A stretch of DNA of 64,000 bases from Orientallactaga sibirica (GCA_036365145.1 JAEOAD010000029.1:18296001-18360000), one strand, 5' to 3'; positions 1-13,335 are shown, counted from the stretch's first letter. Notes: a model not told the origin generated them from the sequence alone. Program-made: numbers and translations.

Positions 1-933
1 GCTGTTATTGTATTTCAGATTATATTGATTCTGCAGAAAAGTTGAAGAACACTTACATATTAGCAACAATGTGTCTTCCTATCTGAAAATGCATAATATT
101 TCTCCATTTATTTAGCATCTTTTTTCAGTTTGGGCATTCTAATATAGATTATGCACATATTCCATTTGACTGATATTTAAGTACATCATTTGGGTATGCT
201 AATATAAATTATGCTATGATGTTAACTCAAAATTGCAGTTGCTCATTGCTGGTGTATAGGAAATAGAACACCTCTATGTATTAAGAGTTTTGTCAATTCT
301 TTGAGAATTTTTCTATTTTGATGATTATATCTGGCTTTTCTTTCTCCTTCCCTCCCCTTCCTTCTTTCTGCTCCTCTCTTCTCCTTGCTTTTGTGTACTC
401 ATTTTACTAGCTTGTACATTCCACTGTGGGGTTGAGAATCAGTGGTGGGAAGGCAAGGACAAATTTCCTTGTTCCTATTTTGTTGTGAAAGCTATGAATT
501 GTTCATGATTAAGTATTGTGGTTACTTTTAAAAACATATTCTTTGTCAAGTTGAGATTGTTTAACCTTATTTCTTGTTTATAGTTTTGTTATAAAGTATA
601 ACTGAATTTTTTGAAGCAATTCTTTTATATTTATGATACATATATATATATATATATATTTTTTTTTTTCTCTATGGCTTCCATATGTTTCTGCTTTAGT
701 TAGGTTTAGTGTTGAACTAGCCTTGATTTCACTAGACAGCAATTACATTTGTCTTTATATACACAACACATTTTTCACATCTTTGATGATTTTTACATTT
801 TATTTCATAAGAGATAATGGTCTATAGTTTGCTGGTAGATATCTTTGTTTTTGGTACTATAGCATGTCAGCTTCATACACTCTTAAAAAATATTGAAGAG
901 AATCAGCATTTCTTCCTTAAAATTTTGTCTTTT
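1..933. other. unique AT-rich sequence
   Basis: No gene or clear interspersed repeat seen. It contains a CT-rich patch (340-390) and a (TA)n run at 640-659 followed by poly(T). The open frame over this T-rich region is low-complexity Tyr/Phe/Ile and not convincing. Confidence 0.4.
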
Positions 934-1056
934 ACTGGGTGTTGTAGAGGATGCCTTTAATCCCAGTACTAAGGAGGTTGAGGTAGGAGGATTGCTGTGA
1001 GTTCAAGGCCATATCAATTTCATGTCAGCCTGGGCTACAGGAAGACCCTACCTCAA
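934..1056 (+). repeat. B1 SINE
   Basis: 7SL-derived: contains the core ATGCCTTTAATCCCAG, a GAGGTAGGAGGAT box, GTTCAAGGCCA and GTCAGCCTGGGCTACA, ending in the A-rich tail. It is diverged and partly deleted in the middle. Confidence 0.85.
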
Positions 1057-1116
1057 AACAAACAAACAAACAAACAAACAAACAAACAAACAAACAAACA
1101 GACAAAGAAAAAAAAA
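1052..1116 (+). repeat. (AAAC)n microsatellite grown from a B1 tail
   Basis: About twelve CAAA/AAAC units directly follow the B1 body, then an A-rich end. A SINE tail expanded into a microsatellite. Confidence 0.85.
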
Positions 1117-4100
1117 CCTTGGTTCTCAACTAAATTATATTTGTAAAGGTTCTTTGGTTATATAATGCAATAAAGTCACAGGATACAGAAATTAGGATGC
1201 TGACAAGTATGAAATTCTCAAAATAACTGTCAAAAACAAAATAACCTGGAATTCTTATGATTCATGATGTATTAGTGAAAATGCAGTAGGAACAAATTTT
1301 GCATAGTTTTTCTACTCAAGTTTTAATAGTAACTGTTGAGATATTATAGTGTCCTTAGTGAGGAGAAGGCAGGGTCCTTCTTTACAGAAAGCACATGGCA
1401 CAGCGAAGCTCTTGTATACTCAATCCTGTCCTGAGACATAGTCCCTTTGATTTCTTGACATTTACAATGGTAAAGTGCCCAGCTGGGAAAACACGAGTAT
1501 TTAAAATTCTATATTACTGTAATTTTATCAATGTCACATAGCCCTGTGCTATACTGTATGGACGCTGAGGGCTGAATATGTCATAGTTCCCTGGAAAGAC
1601 TCTTTTAGTAGAGGGAGGGCTCATCCCCTGCTTGGTACAGTGATGCCCATTCCTGTTCTGACTGTTTGCTTTCTGCTTTAAGGCTTCACCTGCTGTGATT
1701 ACAGTTCCCACACAGATAGTTTCCATTTGGTGCCAGATTGGGAGGAGTGTCTCTCCATCTTACAACACCCTGGGGATGATTAACCCTTCCTCCATTCCTG
1801 CCTCCAGAGCTCTGGGGAAACCTGAAGGACACATGCCTCCAGAGCCGCTCCTTGCCATGCCTTCCCTGGAGCACAGCTGTGCTCATTCTGCTCTTGCTTG
1901 ATTTTCCTAAAATGGTTTGACTGTAGGTGTTTCAGAAATGTTTCCTCCTTCCTCCATTCACAGTTCTGCTATGAGATGGCTACTGCACATGTGTTCTTGT
2001 CCTTCAGATTTTCATTGAGAAAATTACTCACAGTCCCTTTTTAACCTTAATTGACATGGTCTCCTCCCCCTCCTAGGCATAGAAATGACATCCTAGAACA
2101 ATATCACCCTTTATTTCTTTTTCATTGGCTTTATTTTCTACTCCCAAATGCCTTCCTCTGAAGCCATATTACTGTATAATTCTCTAACTTCAAACTTCTC
2201 TGCTTTTCCTCACCCAGAAAAGTTAGCAGATCACTTTGTCATACCTGTCTTTTCTATACAGTAATGTCCTGTCCATGAAAGCTTATCACCCCGCTTTGTA
2301 TAATTGCATTACAAAGCTAGATACAATCATAAAAGAAATGCTCATTTCATTAAGTATCTCTGCAAGTGGTATTAAGGCAATATCTGCAATAATTGTGGTT
2401 TAAATGATCACATGCATATATTTTATCTGCCCAATACACCATTTTATGAATATCAAATCCATTAAATGCTGTTTCTGAGGTGCACTTACTTGTTCATCCT
2501 ACTTGTTGAGCACCAAATATATCCCAGCACTGCCTTTGGCACAGAGGAAAGGGCTGCTCACTTTATTCATCTTATGTTGGCAGAGCCTATCTCCCTGCCC
2601 GACATCCATTACATTTTGATTGAAGTTATTTAGCAGATCAAAGTAGCAGCTAAGATAGCCCATTTTTTTTTCCAATGAAAAGTAATATGTCATGGTAATA
2701 AACATTATAACTTGCAGATTATGACAAACCTAAGATTTCATTCAGATTTTGTGGATCTGTAGGCGATGCTTAAGATTTCTAAGCTTTGGTTTCTTCATTT
2801 GCTAGCTATTTGTCAGGAAATGAGGCAACATGTATGAAAATATTCTGCTAATATGGGTCACAGAGAATATGGACATGTATTTAGCTGCTGTTTTACCATG
2901 ACCCTCCAGGTAAACACAAAGTTCTGACTACCCCAGCACAAACAAAAATAATTACATGTGTCACAATAAATATACAAAGAATAAAATCCTTGGTAAACTC
3001 AGAAAACAAATCTATGTGAAGAGTATGCAGACTGCTTACACTTAAAAGTCAAAGAGACACAAGACACAACATTCATGCCATGCACAGTTTATGTTAAAGT
3101 TAAGCAGAGACACCAAGAGAGAACCGACCAGCTAACCAACAAACTAACCAAACAACATCTTCTTTTCCATGCCTGTCTTCCATCTGGAGACAACTGGCCT
3201 TTGCTGATGTTTTACAGAACACCTATAAATATGTCTGGCTTGACGTAGGCAGGGCCAGATCAGTGTGAAGGCTTGATTCCACACACAATTCAGGTAGAAG
3301 TACTCAGTTCGTAAAGTATCCAGTAGGGAAAACCAACAGGTTATTTTTCTCTAAGGGTGAATACAGAGCCCATTTACTCATCTAGACAGGTCAGGATTCT
3401 CACTCGAATGTACTCAATCACTAACATTGAAAACAGTGTTTTAGTACTTTCAAAACTTACAGAAATATCATAGAAGATACTTCTTTACTCATTTCCTATT
3501 TATCTAACATTCAATCTTAATAGTACACTCTTTTGGCCTTGTGTAGTGTTTTGGTTTGTTCTAAATCTTATACTTTATGTGAGGTTCTTTTCATTAGACA
3601 TTTTTATAAAACTTTCATTGATTCCCTCTCAAATCATCTCCACCAGCAGATATACAAGAACAGGATCAGTGAGACCTTACAGACACCACATGCCAACTAT
3701 TTGTCGTGCATGCATACGTCATAAAGAAAGATCCTGAAATAATTATGGGAATCATAAACTTCAGAACACTAGCTAGCATGTGAATAAATGGATAAATATT
3801 TAATAGTGGACTATCTTCATTAAACCTGCAAAACAACCTTTTAAGTGATAAAAGAAACTTTCTTCCCATTTGATACAGGAGAAAATTGAGATATGATGTT
3901 CTAAGTCACCTGAATTTCTTAGAGGTGGCGTTCAGTCCCAGGTTTTATTGATGCCCATGTGTGGTGGTAACTGTCATACTGTTATCTTCAACTAATGAAA
4001 TGTAAAAGTTCCATTCAATGGCACAAAATCATAGTTCTCCTTTCCTATCTTAAATATGTTTATGCAAATTGCCTTTGCTTATCAATCAACATGAATAAAG

Positions 4101-4660
4101 ATAATATATCTCAAATATAATGTATGTACTGGGGTTATATCAAGAACATCTTCTGTTCTCATAGAGAAATCAAAGTTGTAATATACATGTCCCAATTTAC
4201 TTGTTACCCTCATTGTTCCATAACCTGCTAGATCTTGTGCTAAGGATGCTGTGAGGCTTGTTTGGCCTGTATCCGATATAATGATTATGGCATCTCCAGT
4301 AACATCAGGCCACTCTAAGACAATTCACTTTTGATTATATTTCTGAAATGTATTTCTGAACTACTGACACAACAAGGCACATAGGATAGACGAGTATCAG
4401 AACTTCAGCAGAGAGTATGTGACAAGGATCTTCTTCCATCCTTCACTCCACAGTGGTTCTCAGGCAGGACTGCACCCTCCTGGATGAGATTTGAAAGGTC
4501 CTCCCCAGGAATCTGATTAGCAGTCAAGAAAGATGTAAGAAAACTTATACATGAAAGGCTCAGGAAAGCAACATATAGTCTTACAGAGAAATTCATATTC
4601 CAGGCCATATTTATAGCTGATAGCTTTCCATTGAATTTTCCAAATGAGAAGAGGAAAACT
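1117..4660. other. unique sequence, no gene seen
   Basis: AT-rich, with a slightly GC-richer part at 1370-1900. Short open frames exist on both strands there, but they overlap each other and lack splice or codon-bias support. No intact repeat family recognised. Confidence 0.35.
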
Positions 4661-4667
4661 AAAAACC

Positions 4668-4694
4668 AAAAAAAAAAAAAAAAAAAAAAAAAAA
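4668..4694 (+). repeat. poly(A) tract
   Basis: Uninterrupted A run of roughly 27 bases, not clearly attached to a recognisable SINE body. Confidence 0.8.
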
Positions 4695-4779
4695 GGTGAG
4701 CATAATTAAATAAAATAATTTATTCTAACATAAATATGTGTACATACATAAATAAACATAAATGGAGATACAGAGAGTT

Positions 4780-4793
4780 TTTTTTAAAAATAT

Positions 4794-4824
<31 letters not shown>

Positions 4825-4828
4825 TTTG

Positions 4829-4859
<31 letters not shown>

Positions 4860-5014
4860 GCAAAAAGAGAGAAAGAAAAAGAGAGAGAATGGGTGCACTG
4901 GGGCATCCAGCCACTGCAAACAAACTCCAGATGCATGTGCCCCCATGTGCTTCTGGCTTACTTGGGTTCTGGAGAATCAAAGCAAACACAACTGCTAAGC
5001 CATCTCACCAGCCC
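4780..5014 (-). repeat. B2-type tRNA-derived SINE
   Basis: Minus copy: the (TTTA)n tail at 4793-4828 and GA-rich tract correspond to the CT-rich/poly(A) end, and the tRNA-like head reads out at CTAAGCCATCTCACCAGCCC. The GA tract gives spurious Arg/Glu-rich open frames. Confidence 0.9.
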
Positions 5015-5525
5015 AAGGTAGAGAATATTATTTATAATTCTTAGAACCACAGATTTCTTAAATTTTGAAAAATTTTCCAATTTTATAAATATTTTTGTAT
5101 ACATGATATATTTGTGAATAGTTACTGCCTTTGAATAAATGATGAAATTCATTTATGTTTCATATACATTATACATATATAATGTGTTTATTTTTAAAAA
5201 CATTACAATGTGACTGAATTTTTACTGGGAACTATCACATAAGGTGATACATTAGGTGTAGAATTTTCCACTTGTAGCATAATGTTCGTTCATACAAGGT
5301 CTTGAGTTTTTGAATGTTTTAAATTTTGGAATTTTGATTGCTTCTTTGTAAAATTAGGTAAAACACTAAATGTATAAACTATTCTGTGTAAGATCTTTAA
5401 TAAAATTATTTAAATATTTGTCATTATTTCATGGGCTAATGCAGATGTGATATAACAGTCCAAGTACAGTATTTGTTACATGAGCTAGCACTGATAGCTA
5501 TTTTTATTACTATGATACTTTGAGA

Positions 5526-5737
5526 TTTTTAAAAATATATTTTGTTTATTTGCAATGAGAGAAAGAGAGAGAGAGAGAGAAGTATGGGCATGCCACAGCC
5601 TCTCGCCACTGCAAAGGAACTCCAGATGCATGCACTACATTGTGTATCTGGCTTATGTGGGAACTGGGGAATCAAACGTAGGTTGTTAGGGAATACAGGC
5701 AAGCAATTTAACCACCACTGAGCCATCTCTCCAGCCC
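5526..5737 (-). repeat. B2-type SINE
   Basis: GAGAGA tract, GCCACTGCAAAGGAACTCCAG box and terminal GAGCCATCTCTCCAGCCC head in reverse orientation. Confidence 0.9.
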
Positions 5738-7106
5738 TCAGATTTCTTTTGTGAAGCAAAAGTAACCTACCAACATAAACATCAACACTGGCTGAATAAA
5801 TTCATTTACATCATAAATGAGAACTCATGAGCTTTGCTAGAAGAATGGAGGAAGAAAGTTCTGTTGCTTCCTTCCATCTATTGATTGTTTATTGAATGTT
5901 GCCAGACCAACAACACAATAAGCATGTCAAACATGTCCACTCTGTGGAGTGAACAGAGGGAAATAATTAGAACACTCCTTCAGACACTGAAGGCACCAAC
6001 TTCCTTCACTCTACACCCTTCTTCAGGCCCAGTGGAGCGAGGAAGCTGTGTGGCACGACCTTCAACTTCTCTCTCCAGTTGTCTGCTCATTAGGCCTTTC
6101 TCAGGAGCACTGTGGCACCTTGGCAAGGTCAGCCAACTGAGCTGTTGTAGATGAAGCAATGCAGACTGATCAGTAGCAAACACACAAGTGGAAAAGAAAG
6201 CTCAAAGCCTATGACCCCAGTGCAGAAGATTCAAAAATCACAACCTGGAGCACAGCTATCATTCTAGCCAAATGAATTCTCCTTGAGCACAGGTGATTTT
6301 TTTCCCCTGCTGGCATTGTTATCAGGTTTGGCTGACCCTGTGTTTATTCCATGCTGTTTTGGTGCATTAGCCTGCTGCTACTGTCTCCCACACACCACAG
6401 ACAAGAGCCTAGAGAAGTAAGACTATTTCACACAATTGGATAAAACAAATCAAACTGTTTCATTTCTTAATGGCGCAAGACATGGAACCAGGCAAGGCTT
6501 TAACACAAGCTGCTCTATTCTATTTTTATTCTCATTTCTTTTCTTTCTATCTATATTGTACAGAAGAGATATATATATCACTCAAACATTTGTGTAAATA
6601 TACTCATCAATAAGATATACATTTCATTTATTTAAACATAGAAAGAATATGGTTAAAACAGATTTAAATTCTGTTGCAAAGAAAGAAGCACGATTAATAG
6701 GTATATGCTTAACGTTTAAAGCAGAAGCATAAGGAACAACTTTTTTTTTCTCTCTAAATAGATTTGTCCACACTAAAATTTGCTATTTTGTTACATAGTG
6801 AGGTTTGTAACATTGTTATCAAAGACAGAAATATATTAGGAGGAATGGAATACATGTGGGGAGTTTAACAAATCTATTCTCTTTGTAATTTAAGTCCTTT
6901 TCCTATAAATTTACTTTATTGTGAGAAGAAAAGCCACATTTTAATTTCAAATTTTGTTAGTAATTATGCAAGTACGTCATCCTCTGTACTTTAGTATTTT
7001 GCTTACAAGGTGGAAAATATTTTAAGCTTACACAGTGCCTATTCCAAGGTCCCATATAAGACATGAAAAATGTAGTATTATATACTTGAATAAAGAAATT
7101 ATAACA
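5738..7106. other. unique sequence with a moderately GC-rich block
   Basis: 5890-6180 is GC-richer than its surroundings and matches no repeat I know. Two overlapping open frames on opposite strands cover it. No splice-bounded exon could be justified. The rest is AT-rich and featureless. Confidence 0.35.
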
Positions 7107-7334
7107 GGGCTGGAGAGATGGCTTAGTGGTCAAGGAATCTGCCTGCAAATCATAAGGATCCAGGTTCAATTCCACAGGACCCAAATAAGCCAAATGCACC
7201 AAGTGGCAGATGCATCTGAAGTTCATTTGCAGTGGCTGGAGGCTCTGGTGTGCCCATTCCTCTCTCTCTCTTTCTCTGTCTCTCTCTCTCTCTTTCTCTC
7301 TCTCAAATAAATAAATAACTTTAAAAAAAATAAA
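7107..7334 (+). repeat. B2-type SINE
   Basis: Head GGGCTGGAGAGATGGCTTAG, B-box-like GGTTCAATTCC, AAGCCAAATGCACC, TTTGCAGTGGCTGGAGG, CT-rich tract and AAATAAATAAAT tail. Close to a full-length copy. Confidence 0.92.
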
Positions 7335-7734
7335 TCATAGTAAACTTTTATATTCTTTGGCCAACTTACACTTCAAAAAACAGGGATTTGATCTTAGTAA
7401 CCCCTAAAATGAAAATACTACTTCCAAACTTCTAAACTGCATTGACACATTTTCCTGTCCTCTGCCCTTTCCATGTTTCCTTTACAGTTTTTGTCCTATT
7501 TTGCTTCTGTACATTTCAATGATTTAGTCAAGTCTTTTATTAGATTGTCATAATAGAGACTTACAAGGTAGATATTTTAATATTTAATTTTGACTCAGAT
7601 TTGAACAAATTTGGCAATAGTCAGTCTCTCTTTTAGTTCATATATACCATAAAATTCCCTGGTGAGTATAGTCAAATTTTCCACTTATCACACAGAATGA
7701 GGGAGAGGAGAGGTAAAAAGGAAATTTTTATTTT

Positions 7735-8094
7735 TTTTGTTTCTGTGTATTCATGAGTGCTATGCCTGTATATATGCATCTTATATACATGTATTTGCAT
7801 GCATGTGCACATATGTGTGCATGTGTGTTGAGGCCAGAGTTTGGCATTGGGTGTCTTGCTCCATTACTCTTCACCTATTTACTGAGACAGTATCTCACTT
7901 GAACCCAGAGTTCACCAGTTTCAGCTCTTCTATCTAGCCAGCTTGCTGTGAGAATCTCAGGCTCTCCCTCCCAAGGCTTGGATTATAGCTGGGCTATCAG
8001 ACCCACTAGATATTTACTTGGGTTCTTGGGACTGGGATTCTGGTTATTAAACTTGGTCTGTAGTGCTTTACCAACTGAGCCATCTCCCCAGCCT
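7735..8094 (-). repeat. B4 (ID+B1) SINE
   Basis: Reverse orientation: GTGTTGAGGCCAGAGTTTGGC, TACTGAGACAGTATCTCAC (B1 part), then GAGCCATCTCCCCAGCC (ID head). The order of an ID head fused to a B1 body is typical of rodent B4. Confidence 0.75.
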
Positions 8095-9294
8095 CCAAAT
8101 TCTCCTCTTTATTGTAGTTCTGAAAATTATGTAATCTCTTAGGTGAAATGTGCATTCAGAAATAAATAAGAAAAGTGACAGAATAATTGAATTTGTTAAT
8201 AATCTGGTGCCAGGTATCATGACCCATAGTCATATGGCCACCCTTAGTAACAAAGATTTTTGTAATTCTCTGGTAATCATCCCTGTACAAGACACTGAAT
8301 GTTTAATGTTAATGGTCAAGTGCAGGTCCATATTAAGATAAAGTTGCAGCTGTGGAGGCTAATGGAGTATTTTCAAGAATGAACCTGCAAAATCCCTGGT
8401 TATCTATCTTTGCATTGCTCCAGGGTTTAAAAAAGAAGATGGAAACTCTACCAGACTACAGGCCCAGATACATTCTACAGTGGTGCCCATCAACTCTTGG
8501 AGAGAACACAGACACCAATGCCTAATGAAAGCAATTTCCAGTCAATCTAGCCAAAGACATGAACTGTACTGGGTTTCCTGGAGGTTATACGAACATCACC
8601 TAATTTACTGAGTCACCATTATATGATAACCAGATGGAGAAGCTAATGGACTGAGACAGAGACAGTTAAACATTATTTCCTGACATCTTGTAACAGAGTA
8701 GAATATATCACTGGCCAGTGCTCACCCTTTAATTAAAATAATACTGTTTTCAGCATGATTTTAATATAGCAGTTAAGCAGCATGCATTCACAATTATCAC
8801 TTTACTTTTCCTTCTGTATATCTTAAGGATGACAGCATTGGCAAAGTCAGACTAACCTGAATATTTCCACATTTTCATCCAACTGATTGAAGAGTCTTTG
8901 AAATTCCTGGTTTCATACCACAGATTTAATATTTAGATGAATAAAAATCATAGCAACACCTGTAAAAGTCAAAACTTTAGGATAAAAACAATATTTTAAG
9001 AATATTTTGTATAATCTTTATATTTCACCTTTAAATACTTTCTAATAGTTATTCCAGAAATCACTGAAATTTTAAATATCCCGTTTAAGTTGCTGTTTTG
9101 AAGTATTTCTAGGGTGTTTATTATACTCAGAAATTAAGGCTTTAACATAATAAAGTACATTCTTATGAACTAGCACAATTCTCTACCTAATCCATTACAT
9201 ATAGTCTTTCCCTATGGTATTATATATCATATAATATGACATTATTAGGAAGCTTTAATTTGAATATATAAATCTTATCATTACAGTGGTTTCT
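8095..9294. other. unique AT-rich sequence
   Basis: No gene, repeat or structured element recognised. Confidence 0.35.
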
Positions 9295-9536
9295 TAAAAT
9301 ATATTTTATTTATTTAAAAAATATTTTATCTACTTATAAGTAGAGAGAAAGAACAAAGAGAAAAAGATAGAGAAGAGAATATAGTACACCAGGGCCTCCT
9401 GCATCTGCAAATGAACTCCAGATGCATGTACCAATTTAGTGCATTTGTCTTTACATAGCTACTGAGGAATTGAACCCAGACCTTCAGGCTTTGGAAGCCA
9501 GTGCTTTTAACTGCTGAGCCAACTCTCTCCAGACCC
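9295..9536 (-). repeat. B2-type SINE, diverged
   Basis: Tail of T/A-rich repeats, then a purine-rich tract, AACTCCAGATGCATGTACC and a degraded head GAGCCAACTCTCTCCAG. Confidence 0.8.
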
Positions 9537-9630
9537 CAGTGGATTCTTGGTCAATATATTCCAACATTCACTTTTTATTTCTACAATCTAATTTTCTATT
9601 TTCTTCTTTCTTTATTAAAACTTCAATTGT

Positions 9631-9897
9631 TGGGGCTGGAGGGATGGCTCAGCAATTAAGGCGATTAACTGCAAAGCCAAAGGACCCCCGTTCTATTCCC
9701 CAGAACCCACATAAGCCCTAGCATGCCCATCCTCTCCCTTTTTTCTCTCATTTGCAAAGCCTGACAGCCTGGATTTGATTTTACAATATTCACATAAAGC
9801 CAGATGTACAAAGTGGCAGGTGCCACTTTATATATATTTATACATCATATGTGTTTAATAATATCTATATATACCGGATGTTGAAAAAATGTTTTAA
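9631..9897 (+). repeat. composite B2-type SINE flanked by a direct repeat
   Basis: Head GGGGCTGGAGGGATGGCTC at 9631, a short CT tract, then a second SINE body piece (GCAAAGCCTGACAGCC to AGTGGCAGGTGCC) and an AT-rich tail. Similar flanks AAAACTTCAATTGT (9617-9630) and AAATCTTCAATTGT (about 9900-9913) look like the target-site duplication of the whole composite. Confidence 0.7.
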
Positions 9898-10036
9898 AAA
9901 TCTTCAATTGTCCTTTCATTATTTTCCTTGTTCTGCTTATGTATTTTCATATGCTTTTCTTCATCTTCTGAATTTCCCAAGGTTACCTTATTCCAGTACT
10001 TCTGCATGAATTGACATAGGGAAACATAGCTGTTGA

Positions 10037-10140
10037 AAGGCCTGAGGCCCTGGCTTGCCCATTCTCTCTGTCTCTTCTCTCTATCACTCTTTGCTTGTAA
10101 ATAAATAAATTAATTTACAAAAATAAAAATTATAAAATTT
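10037..10140 (+). repeat. B2-type SINE 3' fragment
   Basis: CTGAGGCCCTGGCTTGCCCATTC followed by a CT-rich tract and AAATAAATAAATT tail; only the 3' part of the element is present. Confidence 0.7.
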
Positions 10141-10184
10141 CTAGGAAAATATTTGGCTCTTGAAAAAAAAAAAAAAGTGGTAGT

Positions 10185-11880
10185 AAGCAATGTAACCCCC
10201 AGCTTATAAAGAAACACTGCATGTTCTCTCATATGTGGATCCTAACATGGAATAGTTTGAATTACTTATAAGTAGTAGTAATCATTAGTAGTATTGGATA
10301 AGAGGTTAGAATGAGGCATGGTGTTGGGGAACCATAGAGGTTTAATAATTTAATAGGAGGAGATAGTAGATAGGCAAGTGGAAGTATAGAATATAAGGAA
10401 TGGTAGAATCTAGAGGGGGAGAGGTGAAAGTGATGAGGGAGAAGAGAAGCAGTACCCCAAAACTAAACTTAGTATAATCTAGAGATAGAGAATAGTTTGG
10501 GCAAATGCACCCTGCTGTGGTGGAGAAAGCTTTCCAGTAAAACCACAGGCTTTTGCTGGTAAACTCTAGTGCCAGGATTAGATCATGCCCCATAGCAATC
10601 TTTTGGTTAGGGAGGTCTATAAAACCCTAAACCAATGCAAGCGATTGCCAAAGCACTTCGTTACCCACCAGGACTAAATTGTATGACCCTACTGCTACTG
10701 AGAACTCAGGCTACATTTGTAGAACTTTGAGAAATCAAGCTGGAACATAGAAGCTTGTTCCAGCCACCTGTCAGTGCGGGAAAGCACTATGCCAACCACT
10801 GGGGATCAAAGTCACCAACAGTGATAACAAGCAGCGGATCCTGTAAGCTACAAAAGTAACCAGTCAAGAGCTACCCAGTGATGCAATAATGGCATATACA
10901 TTTTCGGGGCTATCAACTATCTGATTGTATATTAGAACCACTCAGTAAGAGCTAATTCATCCCTGGTACAAAGAACCAAGTCAGAAGCCTATGGCTTGGA
11001 AAATCATAGACCCATAAGGGAAAGCACACTGTTCTTTGGTTAAACAGAGAAGATATGCCAATTAAAAAGCCTTCTAAATGTGTATGTTCTCATGGACTGA
11101 TGATGCTGTCATTATTGGTTAGAGAACCTCCTTTTCACTAATGACAGAAAATACCAAATGATCCAAAACCATCAAGAGGAAAGGAGACAATGCCCAGTGT
11201 CTATCATAGGATAAATCTTTTTTTAAATTTATTTTTGAAGAGAGACATAGAGAGAGACAAACAGAGAGGGAGAAGGAGACAGATAGAGAATGGGCGCGCC
11301 AGCAGTCTCTCAGCTGCAGTGAATGAAATCCAGATGTGTGCGCCCCCTTGTGAGAAAGTGCGGCATTGCGCCCTTGTGTCACTTTGCATCTGGCTAAACG
11401 TGGAACCTGGAGATTGGAACTGGGTTCTTAGGCTTAGCAGGCAGGAGCCTTAACAGCTAAGCCATCTCTCCAGCGCAGGATGAATCATTTTTATCACACC
11501 TGCCATAACCAGGGAAACATTACAGCTGCAGTGGCTGACTAAATATAAGTGCTGTTCTCACTGCTTGCTGGCAACCATTTCCAGAGAGATGAAGGTAGAC
11601 ACTGAGGAAACTCAAAACTCTTTGATGTAGAAAGTACAGGCTGAAAAGAGATTAATAATAAAGGAGACTCATAGCATTCATTCTAAGGGAAGACAGAACA
11701 GAAATAATTTAAGAACCACAGGGTGGGAACTTGTACTTTGACACAATGTCCTTCTCACACAAACCTACTGTTGTATTCATAATACCACAGTGATTACTGA
11801 TGGTCCTCAGTGTTATGGAAGTGGGGAAGAAGGGACAAAAGAGGACAATCCATTGATAACATGAACATTTTCAGTTCATA
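10185..11880 (+). mobile_element. LINE-1 3' part, plus strand, split by a SINE
   Basis: Contains the LINE-1 landmark CATGTTCTCTCATATGTGG followed by typical LINE-1 3'UTR sequence (GATGCAATAATGGCAT, shared with the copy at 17885-18838). A B2-type SINE at 11218-11476 interrupts it. No open ORF2 remains. Confidence 0.75.
11218..11476 (-). repeat. B2-type SINE, long subfamily
   Basis: Carries the extra internal block CCCCCTTGTGAGAAAGTGCG...TTGCGCCCTTGTGTCACTTTG absent from the shorter copies. The head ends CTAAGCCATCTCTCCAGC. Inserted into a LINE-1. Confidence 0.9.
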
Positions 11881-11884
11881 TTTT

Positions 11885-13335
11885 TAATTATTTTTATTAG
11901 TTATGTATATAGTGTATATACAGCCATGATGGTACCATCGTTAGCCTTCTCCCTGTCCTCCCCCCATGGGTAATGTGGGTCTTGCCTTATGGGGGTAGCC
12001 ATCAGTTATGCAGGAGAGGCAATGATGTGCATAATGACCCAACTCATGGCTCTAACAATATTTCCGCCCCTCTTCTGCAAATTTCCCTGAGCTTTGTTGG
12101 GTTTCTTTTAGGTCTATTTCAGTGACAAGATTTTGGTAGTATATGTGTCTCCAGATATCTGATTTGGTAGGGGTTGAGTGTTTTTTATTGCTATCTCCTT
12201 CACCCTTGTGCTGGTACCAGTTTCACCGATAAAGCAGCACTATTGCTCATTTCCCCTATAATTCTATGGCTTCAGTTGGTGCCCTGGTGAGGTGTGATGG
12301 GTTGATTCTTTCCTCAGTTTCTGTGTCTATCTGAAACAGAGAAGCAGATTCTCCAGCAGAGAGTGAGGTCAGTGCAAGATCCATGGATAACCATTATTAT
12401 TTTAAAGAGAATTTAATAGGTGTAGGCCCTCTTGTATCCCACTATTGGTGGGAGTTTGATATTGGAGAGTGGGCTCGTTTTTAGATATGGTTCTGACTTG
12501 TTTCCCGTTTCCAGGTATGGGTTCCATTCCGAGCATATCTGTTAGCCAAATATAGAGCAGTTGGTAACCCACCATGGCTGTGTGCCACTACTGCACTTCT
12601 GTGAGCATCATGCCAAGTTGTTTTCTATTGAGTACCTTAGACCACGAGTTGCTTAGACAGATGTTGGTCATTTTACCCCAGTCACTTATGTAGTACCTTC
12701 TGGCACTAGACAAGCTAACTGTCTGGAGATTGACTCTCTTCCAGATTCCAGCCAGGTCCCTCCATGTTCCATCCCAACAGCATATGGTGTCTTCAGAAGC
12801 AGGTTCTTTCCAATAACCTTTGGTGGGTTATCAAGTACTCTGACAGAAATTTGTCTTCTTTTGTTAAACCTTGTTGGTCTCACTGATCAACAGCTCACTG
12901 TGGATGTTAACCACATGCTGGTATTGGGAGTTACAGCTCAGTGCCAAGGGAAAATAAGGATGAAAAAGTATAGGTAATATGAAAGAGAAAGAGAGAAGAG
13001 AGAGAAACAGGAGAAGTTTGAGGTTAGTCTTCATCATACCCCTCCAGGCCCCTGTGATTCAGGTGTTCTCTCCAAGCACCTGATGCAGGTTCCATCTTGT
13101 AGTATGTCTTTCAGGATATAGGATTTTCCTGTTACATTTTCATTTGGGTCCAGTTTTTTGTCCCCACCCTTTCCCTGCCCTCCCACCCCACCATCCCTAT
13201 TGTCCAGTCCTCAAGATGTTTATTAGGTGTGTCAGTATCTCAGGAAAATACAAATTAGGAGCCACAAATGAGTGAGACCATGCAACACTTATCTTTTGGT
13301 GATTGGATGAGTTCACTAAGAATTGATCAGTTCCA
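11885..13335 (-). mobile_element. LINE-1 3'UTR, minus strand
   Basis: Left end TTTTTAATTATTTTTATTAG is the reversed poly(A) end. Shares ACAGCCATGATGGT and TGGGGGTAGCCATCAGTTATG-type blocks with 48835-49250. Its 12660-12960 part is homologous, direct, to 41510-41790 and inverted to 40510-40860. Near 13270-13330 the reversed start of the 3'UTR is visible. The 65-codon frame inside is noncoding 3'UTR. Confidence 0.75.

Noticed and set aside
4736..5044. 102- and 78-codon frames rich in Arg/Glu and Leu/Ile/Tyr
   Set aside because: They are translations of the TTTA and GA tracts of a minus-strand SINE; the same pattern appears in every such copy.
7107..7200. tRNA gene (A/B-box-like head of the SINEs)
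   Set aside because: The promoter-like boxes belong to tRNA-derived SINE heads followed by SINE bodies and tails; no cloverleaf tRNA was seen.
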